The notes under the pieces were generated by a model, which had not been told where the DNA came from, did no database searches, and saw only the letters and a program-made list of their open reading frames with translations. The position numbers and the translations under genes were made by a program. From Pseudomonas azotoformans (GTDB taxonomy: Bacteria; Pseudomonadota; Gammaproteobacteria; Pseudomonadales; Pseudomonadaceae), in contig NZ_CP014546.1 in NCBI RefSeq assembly GCF_001579805.1, positions 868,001-932,000 on the forward strand: a stretch of 64,000 nucleotides of DNA, given 5' to 3'. Positions 1 to 9,132 of the stretch are shown piece by piece; the first letter of the stretch is position 1; every line of letters starts with the position of its first letter.

Positions 1-546
<546 letters not shown>

Positions 547-550
547 TACC

Positions 551-583
551 AAAACCCCCGGCCCAGGCCGGGGGTTTTGTTTT
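551..583 (+). terminator. Rho-independent terminator of rpoD
   Basis: A GC-rich stem of CCCCCGGCC and GGCCGGGGG, flanked by AAAA and TTTTGTTTT, starts five bases after the rpoD stop codon. Confidence 0.9.
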
Positions 584-668
584 GTCTCGATAAAATCCTG
601 CGCCCCTCCTCCTCCCCCGCAATGCCCGTCTACACTCGAAACATTCCCCGTGCCATAACGAGACCGTT

Positions 669-3600
669 ATGCCCAGATTGCCGACTGTGTTGCTGCTGTC
701 GCTGCTGACCTGGACCGCAACGGCTGGCGCGTTGACTCTTACTGATGATGAGCGTGGCTGGCTGGCGGACCATCAGGAGTTGCGCCTCGGGGTGGATGCG
801 TCATGGCCACCCTTTGAATACCGTGACGAGAATGGCCGCTACCAAGGCTTGGCAGCGGATTATGTGCGCCTGATCCAGGACCGCCTTGGCGTGCGCGTCA
901 AATTGATCGAGCCGGCGAACTGGAGTGCGGTACTAGAACAGGCCCGTAACAATCAGCTCGATCTGCTGCCAGGCATCATGTCCACGCCGGAGCGCCAGGG
1001 CTATATGGCGTTCACACGGCCTTACCTGGACTTTCCCATCGTCATCCTGGCCCATGAGGGCGGCGCCAAACCACTTACCCTGAAGGACCTCTACGGCTTG
1101 AAGATTGCCGTGGTGGAAAATTACGCCCCCCATGAGCTGTTGCGCACCCATCACCCGGATCTCAACTTGGTGGCCATGCCGAATGTCAGCTCGACGCTGC
1201 AAGCCCTGGCGACCGATGAAGTGGATGCGGTCGTCGGCGACCTGGCCTCCAGCGTCTGGAGCCTGCGCCAACTCAAGCTCGACGGCTTGTACGTGAGCGG
1301 CGAAACGCCCTATCGCTACCAACTGGCGATGGGTGTACCGCGTGACAATAAAATGCTGGTGGGCATTCTGGACAAGGTGCTCGCCGACCTCAGCCCGCAA
1401 GAAACCGACGCCATCCAGCAACATTGGGTCGGCAGCTTTACCGATCACCGCACCTTCTGGACCGACCTGCTGACTTACGGCCTGCCCGCAGTGCTCTTGC
1501 TGAGTACCGTATTGGCCGTGGTGATTCGGATCAATCGCCGGCTCAGTTCGGAAATCTCCCGCCGTGTAGCCCTCGAACAGGAACTGCGCAGCAGCGAGTA
1601 CCATTATCGCGGCTTGGTCGAGAGCCTGTCCGCCATAGCCTGGGAAGCCAGTATCACCGACTTCACCTACAGCTATGTGTCGCCCCACGCTGAAGATTTG
1701 CTCGGTTACCCGCGTGCGCACTGGCTGATCCCAGGCTTCTGGCGCAACATCATTCACCCCGCCGACCTGATCCGCACCGAAGCCTACTGCTATCGCGAAA
1801 CCCGTGCCAACCGCGACCACAGCATTGATTACCGGGTGATCACCGCTGACGGCCGTTGCTTGTGGGTGCGTGACATTGTCAGCCTGATCGAACACGGTCA
1901 TGAGCCGGTTCTGCGCGGTTTGATGATCGATATCAGCGAGGCCAAGCGCACCGAGGAAGCCTTGCAGCTGTCCGAGCAAAAGTTCGCCTCGGTGTTCCAG
2001 CAGTGCCCGGACATGCTGGTGATCGCACGACTGTCTGATGGCTGCCTGCTGGAAGTGAACAAGGCGTTTGAAGACCAGATTGGTCTGACGGCCGAACAGG
2101 TCGTCGGTAAAACCGCTACCGAGTTGAATATCTGGGGCATCAAGGGCGTCGGTCCCGACCTGCTGCAACGGGTGCAGACCACCAGCATCCGCAACCTGGA
2201 AATGCCCTTTCTGCGCAGCAACGGTCAGGCCTTCACCGGGCTGATTTCCGCCGAGCCGTTCCAACTCGACACCACAGAAGCCATCGTCGTGGTAGTGCGT
2301 GACATCACCCAACTCAAGGAAACCCAGCAGCAACTGCAAACCTCCGAGGAGAAATTCGCCAAGGCCTTCCACGCCTCCCCCGACGGCTTGTTGCTGAGCC
2401 GGCAACGCGATGGCCTGTTGATTGAAGTGAACGATGGTTTCAGCCGGATCACCGGCTTCGCCAGCGCCACCTCCCTCGACCAATCGACCTTGGACCTGGG
2501 CATCTGGGTTGACCTCAACGAACGCAAGCACATGCTGGAAATGATGCAGCGCGATGGCTTTGTGCGTGACTTCATCTGCCATATCCGCCGCAGCGATGGG
2601 CAGATCCGCCTGTGCGAACTGTCCAGCCGTCCGTTGCCGATTGGCGATGAAGACTGCATGCTGACCATTGCCCGAGACATCACAGAGCGCCAACTGATGC
2701 AGGAAAAACTGCAACAGGCCGCCACGGTGTTCGAGAGCACGGCCGAAGGCGTCTTGATCACAGATACCCGCCAGAACATCAGCGCCGTCAACCGCGCCTT
2801 CACCGAGATTACCGGCTACAGCGAGGCCGAAGCCCTCGGCCACACCCCGCGCCTGCTGGCTTCCGGCCTGCATGACAGCGCCTTTTACGCCGCCATGTGG
2901 CACCAGTTGACTGCCCAGGGCCACTGGCAGGGCGAGATTTCCAACCGTCGCAAGAACGGCGAAGTGTACCCAAGCTGGCTGACGATCAGTGCCGTGCGCA
3001 ATCGCGACCAGTTGATCACGCACTTCGTCGCAGTGTTTGCCGACATCTCCAGCCTCAAACTTGCCCAGGCCCGCCTCGACTACCAGGCGCACCACGACCC
3101 ATTGACCGGCCTGCCCAACCGCACGCTGTTCGAAAGCCGGCTGCAAGCGGCCCTCAACGGCCATCAGGAAACCGGCAAACAAGGCGCCGTGTTGTTTCTC
3201 GACCTGGACCGCTTCAAACACATCAACGACAGCCTCGGCCACCCGATTGGCGACCTGCTGCTCAAAGACATCGCCGTACGCCTCAAGGAACAACTGCGCG
3301 ACATCGACACCGTCGCCCGCCTGGGCGGCGACGAATTCATCATCCTGCTCCCCGGCTTGCAGCACGCCAGCGACGCCCAGTACTTGGCGAATAAACTGCT
3401 GGCCTGCTTCACACCGCCGTTCCAGGCGGGTGAGCACGAGTTTTTTATCAGCGCCAGCATCGGCACCAGCCTGTACCCCGAGGACGGCACCGACGTTGCC
3501 ACGCTGGTCAAGAACGCTGACGCGGCGATGTACCGCTCCAAGGCCAAAGGGCGCAACCGGGTCGAAAGCTACACCCGAGACCTCACCGCCCAGGCCAACG

Positions 3601-4412
3601 AACGCGTGGCACTCGAACACGAACTGCGCCGCGCCATCGAGCGCGATGAGTTGAGCCTCTACTACCAGCCCAAACTAAGCCTGGCGACCCACGAACTGAT
3701 CGGCGCCGAAGCCTTGATCCGCTGGCGCCACCCCACCTTTGGCGACGTCCCCCCCGAACACTTCATCGCCCTGGCCGAAGAAAACGGCATGATCCTGCAA
3801 ATTGGCGACTGGGTACTGGAACAAGCCTGCCGGCAAATGCACGCCTGGCAAGGCCACTTCGACGACTTCGGCCCACTGTCGGTCAACCTGGCTGGCGCGC
3901 AGTTACGCCACCCCGGCTTACTGGGCCGTATCGAACAGTTGCTGCATGACTACCAACTCGACCCCGGCCGCCTGCAATTGGAAATCACCGAAAACTTCAT
4001 CATGAGCCAGGCCGAAGAAGCGCTGGAGGTATTGCACCAGCTCAAAGACCTCGGCGTACAGCTGGCCATTGACGACTTTGGCACCGGTTATTCATCCCTC
4101 AGCTACCTCAAGCGCCTGCCCCTGGACTTCCTCAAGATCGACCAGTCCTTCGTCCGCGGCCTGCCCGACGACCCCCACGACGCCGCCATCGTGCGCGCCA
4201 TCATCGCGCTGGGCCACAGCATGCAATTCACCATCATCGCCGAAGGCGTGGAGAACCCCGCACAGCAAGCCTTCCTGGCGGCCGAAGGCTGCGAACAGAT
4301 GCAAGGCTACATCGTCAGCCTGCCGCTACCGCCGGAGCTTTTTGCTGCTACGTTTCTTCGTATGCGCATTGAGGATTATTCGGATGGCACAGCGGGGAAA
4401 CCATCGTTATAA
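669..4412 (+). CDS. Membrane sensor with SBP-type periplasmic domain, PAS repeats, GGDEF and EAL
   Basis: This 1247-residue protein is predicted to make and/or degrade cyclic-di-GMP in response to a periplasmic ligand. Residues 1-21 form a signal peptide. Residues about 28-255 resemble a family 3 solute-binding (amino-acid type) domain (LRLGVDASWPPFEYRD). One membrane helix lies near 268-287, followed by about four PAS/PAC units at 308-805. A GGDEF domain has an intact GGDEF motif at 886-890, and an EAL domain starts its EALIRW motif at residue 1014 and has DDFGTGYSS from 1135. Both catalytic signatures are intact, so either activity is possible; tandem proteins often use one mainly. It stands alone between the rpoD terminator and a tRNA. 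The ligand cannot be deduced. Confidence 0.93.
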   Translation: MPRLPTVLLLSLLTWTATAGALTLTDDERGWLADHQELRLGVDASWPPFEYRDENGRYQGLAADYVRLIQDRLGVRVKLIEPANWSAVLEQARNNQLDLLPGIMSTPERQGYMAFTRPYLDFPIVILAHEGGAKPLTLKDLYGLKIAVVENYAPHELLRTHHPDLNLVAMPNVSSTLQALATDEVDAVVGDLASSVWSLRQLKLDGLYVSGETPYRYQLAMGVPRDNKMLVGILDKVLADLSPQETDAIQQHWVGSFTDHRTFWTDLLTYGLPAVLLLSTVLAVVIRINRRLSSEISRRVALEQELRSSEYHYRGLVESLSAIAWEASITDFTYSYVSPHAEDLLGYPRAHWLIPGFWRNIIHPADLIRTEAYCYRETRANRDHSIDYRVITADGRCLWVRDIVSLIEHGHEPVLRGLMIDISEAKRTEEALQLSEQKFASVFQQCPDMLVIARLSDGCLLEVNKAFEDQIGLTAEQVVGKTATELNIWGIKGVGPDLLQRVQTTSIRNLEMPFLRSNGQAFTGLISAEPFQLDTTEAIVVVVRDITQLKETQQQLQTSEEKFAKAFHASPDGLLLSRQRDGLLIEVNDGFSRITGFASATSLDQSTLDLGIWVDLNERKHMLEMMQRDGFVRDFICHIRRSDGQIRLCELSSRPLPIGDEDCMLTIARDITERQLMQEKLQQAATVFESTAEGVLITDTRQNISAVNRAFTEITGYSEAEALGHTPRLLASGLHDSAFYAAMWHQLTAQGHWQGEISNRRKNGEVYPSWLTISAVRNRDQLITHFVAVFADISSLKLAQARLDYQAHHDPLTGLPNRTLFESRLQAALNGHQETGKQGAVLFLDLDRFKHINDSLGHPIGDLLLKDIAVRLKEQLRDIDTVARLGGDEFIILLPGLQHASDAQYLANKLLACFTPPFQAGEHEFFISASIGTSLYPEDGTDVATLVKNADAAMYRSKAKGRNRVESYTRDLTAQANERVALEHELRRAIERDELSLYYQPKLSLATHELIGAEALIRWRHPTFGDVPPEHFIALAEENGMILQIGDWVLEQACRQMHAWQGHFDDFGPLSVNLAGAQLRHPGLLGRIEQLLHDYQLDPGRLQLEITENFIMSQAEEALEVLHQLKDLGVQLAIDDFGTGYSSLSYLKRLPLDFLKIDQSFVRGLPDDPHDAAIVRAIIALGHSMQFTIIAEGVENPAQQAFLAAEGCEQMQGYIVSLPLPPELFAATFLRMRIEDYSDGTAGKPSL

Positions 4413-4428
4413 TCCGCGACCTGTTACA

Positions 4429-4505
4429 GGGCCTATAGCTCAGTTGGTCAGAGCAGAGGACTCATAATCCTTTGGTCCACGGTTCAAGTCCGTGTGGGCC
4501 CACCA
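4429..4505 (+). tRNA. tRNA with CAT anticodon, probably tRNA-Ile2 (lysidine-modified)
   Basis: A 77-base cloverleaf. The acceptor stem is GGGCCTA with TGGGCCC, followed by A and an encoded CCA. The D-loop contains AGCTCAGTTGGT, the anticodon loop is CTCATAA, and the T-arm contains GGTTCAAGTCC. CAT could mean elongator Met or Ile2. Pairs C4-G69 and C5-G68 in the acceptor stem match known determinants for the lysidine synthase TilS, and elongator tRNA-Met normally has a different stem (GGCTACG). Ile2 is therefore preferred. E. coli also has its ileX gene near rpoD. Confidence 0.85.
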
Positions 4506-4510
4506 ATTCG

Positions 4511-4535
4511 AAAGCCGCGCATTGCGCGGCTTTTG
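4511..4535 (+). terminator. Intrinsic terminator after the CAT tRNA
   Basis: The stem AAAGCCGCGC-ATT-GCGCGGCTTTT begins five bases after the tRNA CCA end and ends in a short T run. Read on the other strand, it could also stop transcription from the convergent VOC gene. Confidence 0.85.
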
Positions 4536-4549
4536 TGTGTCTGGCAGCC

Positions 4550-4975
4550 TCATTTCGCAAACAACTGCCCAATATCCCTGAACGCCTTGAACTCCAGCGC
4601 ATTCCCGCACGGATCAAATAGAAACAACGTTGCCTGTTCCCCCACCTGCCCCTTGAACCGAATATGCGGTTCCAGCACAAAACGAGTTTCCCTGGCCTGC
4701 AGACGTTCCGCCAATGCATGCCAATCGTCCCAGCCCAGCACCACGCCAAAGTGCGGCACAGGCACGTCGTGGCCGTCTACGGCATTAGTGTGGGCGGCCT
4801 CCTGCGAGGTGGTTTTCGGGTGTTCGTGGATCACCAATTGGTGGCCGAAGAAGTTGAAGTCGACCCAATGGTCGCTGGAGCGACCTTCTTCCAGGCCGAA
4901 GACGTCGCTGTAGAAGTGCCGCGCGGCGGCCAGATCGAATACCGGAATTGCCAGGTGAAAAGGCGCAAGTGTCAT
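4550..4975 (-). CDS. VOC-family (glyoxalase/dioxygenase superfamily) protein
   Basis: A 141-residue protein of the vicinal-oxygen-chelate fold. The first beta-alpha module starts [20 protein letters not shown], and the second half carries [19 protein letters not shown] and ends [15 protein letters not shown]. His8 and the Glu in NALEFK are the usual metal-ligand positions. The length is normal for a single-chain, two-module VOC enzyme. The substrate cannot be inferred; glyoxalase, dioxygenase and resistance proteins all share this fold. The gene is divergent from the LysR gene that follows, with 112 bases between the start codons, so the two may be functionally linked. Confidence 0.85.
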   Translation of the reverse strand: MTLAPFHLAIPVFDLAAARHFYSDVFGLEEGRSSDHWVDFNFFGHQLVIHEHPKTTSQEAAHTNAVDGHDVPVPHFGVVLGWDDWHALAERLQARETRFVLEPHIRFKGQVGEQATLFLFDPCGNALEFKAFRDIGQLFAK

Positions 4976-5087
4976 CAGGTCAAACCTCTATGGGCGTTAA
5001 GTGCATCGAGTTTAGCCTTGCTCCTGACGATGAAAAGACGATAGTTTTTGCGTCGAGCTCAAATTATTTCGATCAATCGAGAGGCCC

Positions 5088-5957
5088 ATGCTGCGCGAAC
5101 TGAAAACCTTTATTGCGGTAACCCGGCACGGTACGTTTGCGGCGGCGGGTATGCATATCGGGCTGACGCAGTCGGCGGTCAGTGCACAAATTCGTCAATT
5201 GGAGCAGGCCCTCGGCGTGCCGTTGTTCGACCGCACCGGACGCCAGGCCACGCTGAATGCTGCCGGGCTACGCGCACTGCCGCTGGCCAAGGAGATTCTG
5301 GAAACCTTCAACCGCATGGCGGTACCGGTGGATGCCAACGAGTACCGGGGCGAGTTGAAAGTCGGCGCCATCACCACCGCGCAAACCGGTTTGCTGCCCC
5401 AGGCGCTGGTGCGTTTGCGCCAGGCGGCGCCGGCGGTGGAGTGCAAGCTGATACCGGGTGTGTCCCTGGATCTGTTGAGCCAAGTAGATGCAGGCGAATT
5501 GGACTCGGCCATCATCATCCGTCCGCCCTTCGACCTGCCCAAGGAGTTGCATGTGCAGGTGCTGCGCAAGGAGCCGTTTGTGCTGATCGTGCCTGACAGG
5601 CTAGCGGGTGATAACCCTCTGCAACTGCTCGCGACGCAGCCTCACGTGCGTTATGACCGGGCCTCATTTGGTGGTCGGTTGGTCAGCCGATTCCTGCGTG
5701 AGCAGAAGCTTGACGTGCAGGTGGCGCTGGAGTTGGACGAGTTGGAGGCCATCGTCAAGATGGTCGAGTGCGGCCTGGGTGTATCGCTGATTCCTCAGGC
5801 CGGGTTGTGGCTGGAACGCTCGCCCAAGGTACGAATTATCCCACTGGGCAGCCTGACCTTTTACCGCGAAATCATCCTGCTCAGCCGCTACAACCAGCGC
5901 CAACTCCCTGTACCGCAACTGTTTGCCCGCTGCCTGCTCGCGGACGCCAGCCTGTAA
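5088..5957 (+). CDS. LysR-family transcriptional regulator
   Basis: A 289-residue LysR-type regulator. The N-terminal winged helix-turn-helix (MLRELKTFIAVTRHGTFAAA, then LTQSAVSAQIRQLE) is followed by a periplasmic-binding-like effector domain from about residue 90. The ATG is preceded by GAGAGG. It is divergent from the VOC gene at 4550-4975, the most likely target by the usual LysR arrangement, and is followed one base later by the Lrp-type gene region. The effector is unknown. Confidence 0.9.
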   Translation: MLRELKTFIAVTRHGTFAAAGMHIGLTQSAVSAQIRQLEQALGVPLFDRTGRQATLNAAGLRALPLAKEILETFNRMAVPVDANEYRGELKVGAITTAQTGLLPQALVRLRQAAPAVECKLIPGVSLDLLSQVDAGELDSAIIIRPPFDLPKELHVQVLRKEPFVLIVPDRLAGDNPLQLLATQPHVRYDRASFGGRLVSRFLREQKLDVQVALELDELEAIVKMVECGLGVSLIPQAGLWLERSPKVRIIPLGSLTFYREIILLSRYNQRQLPVPQLFARCLLADASL

Positions 5958-5994
5958 GATGCCTGTTTATTGCCCCCGTTTCGGAGCCCTCACC

Positions 5995-6441
5995 TTGCCC
6001 GCCCTAGATGAAATCGATCGCCAACTGATCGCCGCCTTGCAGATCAACGCCCGCGAAAGCGTGGCCATGCTCGCCCGGCAGTTGGGCATCGCGCGCACCA
6101 CGGTGACCTCTCGCCTGGCGCGCCTGGAGAAAACCCAGGTGATCACCGGCTATGGCGTGCGCCTGAGCCAGCGGGTGTCGGACGGAGGTTTGCAAGCCTA
6201 CGTGGGCATCACCGTGCAACCGCGCTCTGGCAAAGAGGTGTTGCGCCGGTTAAGCGCCATGGCCCAGGTGCAGCAGCTGTGCGCTGTGAGTGGCGAGTTC
6301 GATTACGTCGCCTGGCTGCGCACGGATTCGCCTGAGCAGTTGGACCAATTGCTCGACCAGATCGGCAGCGTGGACGGCGTGGAGAAAACCACGACTTCGA
6401 TCATCCTCAGCAACAAATTGGATCGCGGTCAGCCAGTTTGA
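5995..6441 (+). CDS. Lrp/AsnC-family transcriptional regulator
   Basis: A 148-residue protein with the standard Lrp layout. An N-terminal helix-turn-helix (ALDEIDRQLIAALQ, then LARQLGIARTTVTSRLARLE) is followed by a C-terminal RAM/ACT-like domain (GLQAYVGITVQPRSGKEVL, VSGEFDYVAWL). The TTG at 5995 is chosen as start because TCGGAG lies eight bases upstream and MPALDEIDRQL is the usual family N-terminus. An in-frame ATG at 5959 would add 12 residues but lacks a clear ribosome-binding site. It lies directly upstream of davB-davA, the same position as the Lrp-type gene in P. putida, so it probably regulates lysine catabolism. Confidence 0.88.
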   Translation: MPALDEIDRQLIAALQINARESVAMLARQLGIARTTVTSRLARLEKTQVITGYGVRLSQRVSDGGLQAYVGITVQPRSGKEVLRRLSAMAQVQQLCAVSGEFDYVAWLRTDSPEQLDQLLDQIGSVDGVEKTTTSIILSNKLDRGQPV

Positions 6442-6489
6442 CCACAAGCTTCGTCACTCTGACTAAAAATAGATCAATCCGACGACACA

Positions 6490-6512
6490 TTGCGTCTTAT
6501 TAACGTACGCAA
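6490..6512. promoter_or_regulatory. Candidate operator dyad upstream of davB
   Basis: The perfect inverted repeat TTGCGT-N11-ACGCAA lies in the 146-base gap between the Lrp-type gene and davB. Its 23-base span suits a dimeric regulator. Assignment to the Lrp-type protein is inference from position only. Confidence 0.4.
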
Positions 6513-6587
6513 CGCCCCCTAAACTGGCTGCCATCTTTTCCTATACTCAGCGGGTCGTGCCCCGCCGGGTATCCAGCAAGGTCAGCC

Positions 6588-8279
6588 ATGAACACGTTCA
6601 ACAAAAACAATCGCCACCCTGCAGACGGTAAAAAGCCCATCACCATCTTTGGCCCAGACTTTCCGTTTGCCTTTGATGACTGGATCGAACATCCGGCCGG
6701 CCTCGGCAGCATCCCCGCCGCCAACCACGGTGCCGAAGTGGCGATCGTCGGCGCCGGGATCGCGGGCCTGGTGGCCGCCTACGAGTTGATGAAGCTCGGT
6801 CTCAAGCCGGTAGTATACGAAGCCTCGAAAATGGGTGGCCGCCTGCGCTCCCAAGCCTTCGAAGGTGCCGAAGGCATCATTGCCGAGCTGGGCGGCATGC
6901 GCTTTCCGGTGTCGTCCACTGCGTTCTACCACTATGTCGATAAGCTGGGGCTGGAAACCAAACCTTTCCCCAACCCACTGACCCCGGCGTCCGGCAGTAC
7001 GGTCATCGACCTTGAAGGCCAGACCCACTACGCGCAAAAACTCTCCGACTTGCCGGTGCTGTTCCAAGAAGTGGCGGACGCCTGGGCCGATGCCCTGGAA
7101 GCCGGGTCGCAGTTCGGCGATATCCAGCAGGCCATCCGCGACCGTGACGTGCCGCGCCTCAAGGAGCTATGGAACAAACTGGTGCCACTGTGGGATGACC
7201 GCACCTTCTACGACTTCGTCGCGACCTCCAAGGCGTTCGCCAAGCTGTCATTCCTGCACCGCGAAGTCTTCGGCCAGGTCGGTTTTGGCACTGGCGGCTG
7301 GGACTCAGACTTCCCCAACTCCATGCTGGAAATCTTCCGTGTGGTGATGACCAACTGCGACGACCATCAACACTTGGTGGTCGGCGGTGTGGCCCAGGTG
7401 CCGATGGGCATCTGGCGCCATGTACCGGAGCGCTGCGCCCACTGGCCGGCCGGCACCAGCCTGAGCTCGCTGCATCGCGGCGCGCCACGGGCCGGGGTGA
7501 AGCGCATCGCCCATGCCGCCGATGGCCGTTTCGCCGTCACCGACAACTATGGCGACACCCGCGAATACGCCGCAGTGCTGACCACCTGCCAAAGCTGGCT
7601 GCTGACCACTCAGATCGAATGCGACGAAACCCTGTTCTCGCAAAAGATGTGGATGGCCCTGGACCGCACGCGCTACATGCAATCGTCGAAAACCTTCGTG
7701 ATGGTCGACCGCCCGTTCTGGAAAGACAAAGACCCTGAAACCGGCCGCGACCTGATGAGCATGACCCTCACCGATCGCCTGACCCGTGGCACCTACCTGT
7801 TCGATAACGGCGACGACAAGCCAGGGGTGATCTGCCTGTCTTATTCGTGGATGAGCGACGCCCTGAAAATGCTGCCGCAGCCCATCGACAAACGCGTAAA
7901 ACTGGCCCTCGACGCCCTGAAAAAGATCTACCCGAAAGTCGATATCAAGGCGCGCATCATCGGTGACCCGATCACCGTGTCATGGGAAGCCGACCCGCAT
8001 TTCCTCGGGGCCTTCAAAGGCGCGCTGCCGGGCCACTATCGCTACAACCAGCGCATGTATGCGCACTTCATGCAGAAGGACATGCCCGCCGAACAACGTG
8101 GGATTTTTATCGCCGGTGATGATGTGTCGTGGACCCCAGCCTGGGTCGAGGGCGCAGTACAGACTTCGCTGAATGCGGTGTGGGGCATCATGACCCACTT
8201 CGGTGGCAGCACTCACCCAGAGAACCCTGGGCCGGGTGACGTATTCGATGAAATCGGGCCGATCGCCCTGGCCGACTAA
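6588..8279 (+). CDS. davB: Lysine 2-monooxygenase (FAD amine oxidase family)
   Basis: A 563-residue flavoprotein. The N-terminal Rossmann dinucleotide motif VAIVGAGIAGLVAAYEL has GAGIAG at residues 55-60, followed by the flavin-contact GGRLRS and GGMRFP segments. The C-terminal FAD segment GIFIAGDDVSWTPAWVEGA is also present. This is the tryptophan/lysine 2-monooxygenase branch of the amine oxidase family. The enzyme would convert L-lysine, with O2, into 5-aminovaleramide, CO2 and water. The next gene encodes the amidase for that product, 10 bases downstream, which strongly supports lysine rather than tryptophan as substrate. The length matches P. putida DavB. Confidence 0.9.
   Translation: MNTFNKNNRHPADGKKPITIFGPDFPFAFDDWIEHPAGLGSIPAANHGAEVAIVGAGIAGLVAAYELMKLGLKPVVYEASKMGGRLRSQAFEGAEGIIAELGGMRFPVSSTAFYHYVDKLGLETKPFPNPLTPASGSTVIDLEGQTHYAQKLSDLPVLFQEVADAWADALEAGSQFGDIQQAIRDRDVPRLKELWNKLVPLWDDRTFYDFVATSKAFAKLSFLHREVFGQVGFGTGGWDSDFPNSMLEIFRVVMTNCDDHQHLVVGGVAQVPMGIWRHVPERCAHWPAGTSLSSLHRGAPRAGVKRIAHAADGRFAVTDNYGDTREYAAVLTTCQSWLLTTQIECDETLFSQKMWMALDRTRYMQSSKTFVMVDRPFWKDKDPETGRDLMSMTLTDRLTRGTYLFDNGDDKPGVICLSYSWMSDALKMLPQPIDKRVKLALDALKKIYPKVDIKARIIGDPITVSWEADPHFLGAFKGALPGHYRYNQRMYAHFMQKDMPAEQRGIFIAGDDVSWTPAWVEGAVQTSLNAVWGIMTHFGGSTHPENPGPGDVFDEIGPIALAD
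6600..6610 (+). promoter_or_regulatory. Candidate Crc/Hfq (catabolite) site in davB start region
   Basis: AACAAAAACAA contains AANAANAA in codons 5-8 of davB. In pseudomonads Crc/Hfq often represses amino-acid catabolic genes through such A-rich sites near the start codon. The match is suggestive only. Confidence 0.4.
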
Positions 8280-8289
8280 GGAGTTGAAC

Positions 8290-9084
8290 ATGCGCGTCGC
8301 CCTGTACCAATGCCCACCGTTGCCGCTGGATGTGGCCGGCAACCTCAAGCGCCTGCACACTTTGGCGCATGAGGCGTCCGGCGCCGATGTGCTGGTGCTG
8401 CCGGAGATGTTCCTCACCGGCTATAACATCGGCGCCGAGGCGGTTGGCGCCTTGGCCGAAACGCAGGATGGACCGTCGGCACAGGCGATCGCCGAACTGG
8501 CCAAACGTGTAGGGCTGGCGATTCTGTACGGTTACCCGGAGCGGGCCGAGGATGGCCAGATCTACAATGCTGTGCAGTTGATCGACGCCCACGGCCAGCG
8601 CTTGTGCAACTACCGCAAGACCCACCTGTTTGGCGATCTGGACCACTCGATGTTCAGTGCCGGCGGCGATGATTTCCCGCTGGTGGAGCTCAACGGCTGG
8701 AAGCTGGGTTTCCTGATCTGCTATGACCTGGAGTTCCCGGAAAACACCCGGCGCCTGGCCCTCGCCGGTGCCGAACTGATCCTGGTGCCCACCGCCAATA
8801 TGGTGCCGTTCGACTTTGTTGCCGACGTCACCGTGCGGGCACGGGCGTTCGAGAACCAATGCTATGTGGCCTACGCCAACTATTGCGGGCATGAAGGCGA
8901 GATCCAGTATTGCGGGCAAAGCAGCATCGCCGCGCCGAATGGCCAGCGCATTGCCCAGGCGGGCCTGGATGAAGCCTTGATCGTCGGGGAGTTGGATCGT
9001 CAGTCGATCCTGGATGCCCGTGCCACCAATCACTACTTGCAGGACCGTCGCCCAGAGTTATACGGCGTGCTGCACAAGCCCTGA
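8290..9084 (+). CDS. davA: 5-aminopentanamidase (nitrilase-superfamily carbon-nitrogen hydrolase)
   Basis: A 264-residue carbon-nitrogen hydrolase. The catalytic Glu-Lys-Cys triad is visible at E39 (VLPEMFLTGY), K110 (YRKTHLFGDLD) and C144 (FLICYDLEFPE). It would hydrolyse 5-aminovaleramide, the DavB product, to 5-aminovalerate and ammonia. The start at 8290 is set by AAGGAG at 8278-8283, which overlaps the davB stop codon; the frame is open further upstream but inside davB. The pairing with davB as a two-gene operon is the main evidence for the specific substrate. Confidence 0.92.
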   Translation: MRVALYQCPPLPLDVAGNLKRLHTLAHEASGADVLVLPEMFLTGYNIGAEAVGALAETQDGPSAQAIAELAKRVGLAILYGYPERAEDGQIYNAVQLIDAHGQRLCNYRKTHLFGDLDHSMFSAGGDDFPLVELNGWKLGFLICYDLEFPENTRRLALAGAELILVPTANMVPFDFVADVTVRARAFENQCYVAYANYCGHEGEIQYCGQSSIAAPNGQRIAQAGLDEALIVGELDRQSILDARATNHYLQDRRPELYGVLHKP

Positions 9085-9132
9085 TCCAGCCGGTTTGTTA
9101 GCATAGGCACATCCCACGTTTCGGAAGTGCCC

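Noticed and set aside
933..3620. Long open frame (895 codons) on the minus strand inside the GGDEF/EAL gene
   Set aside because: The opposite strand encodes a clearly conserved multidomain protein. GC-rich third positions keep the antisense frame open, and its translation has no recognisable motifs.
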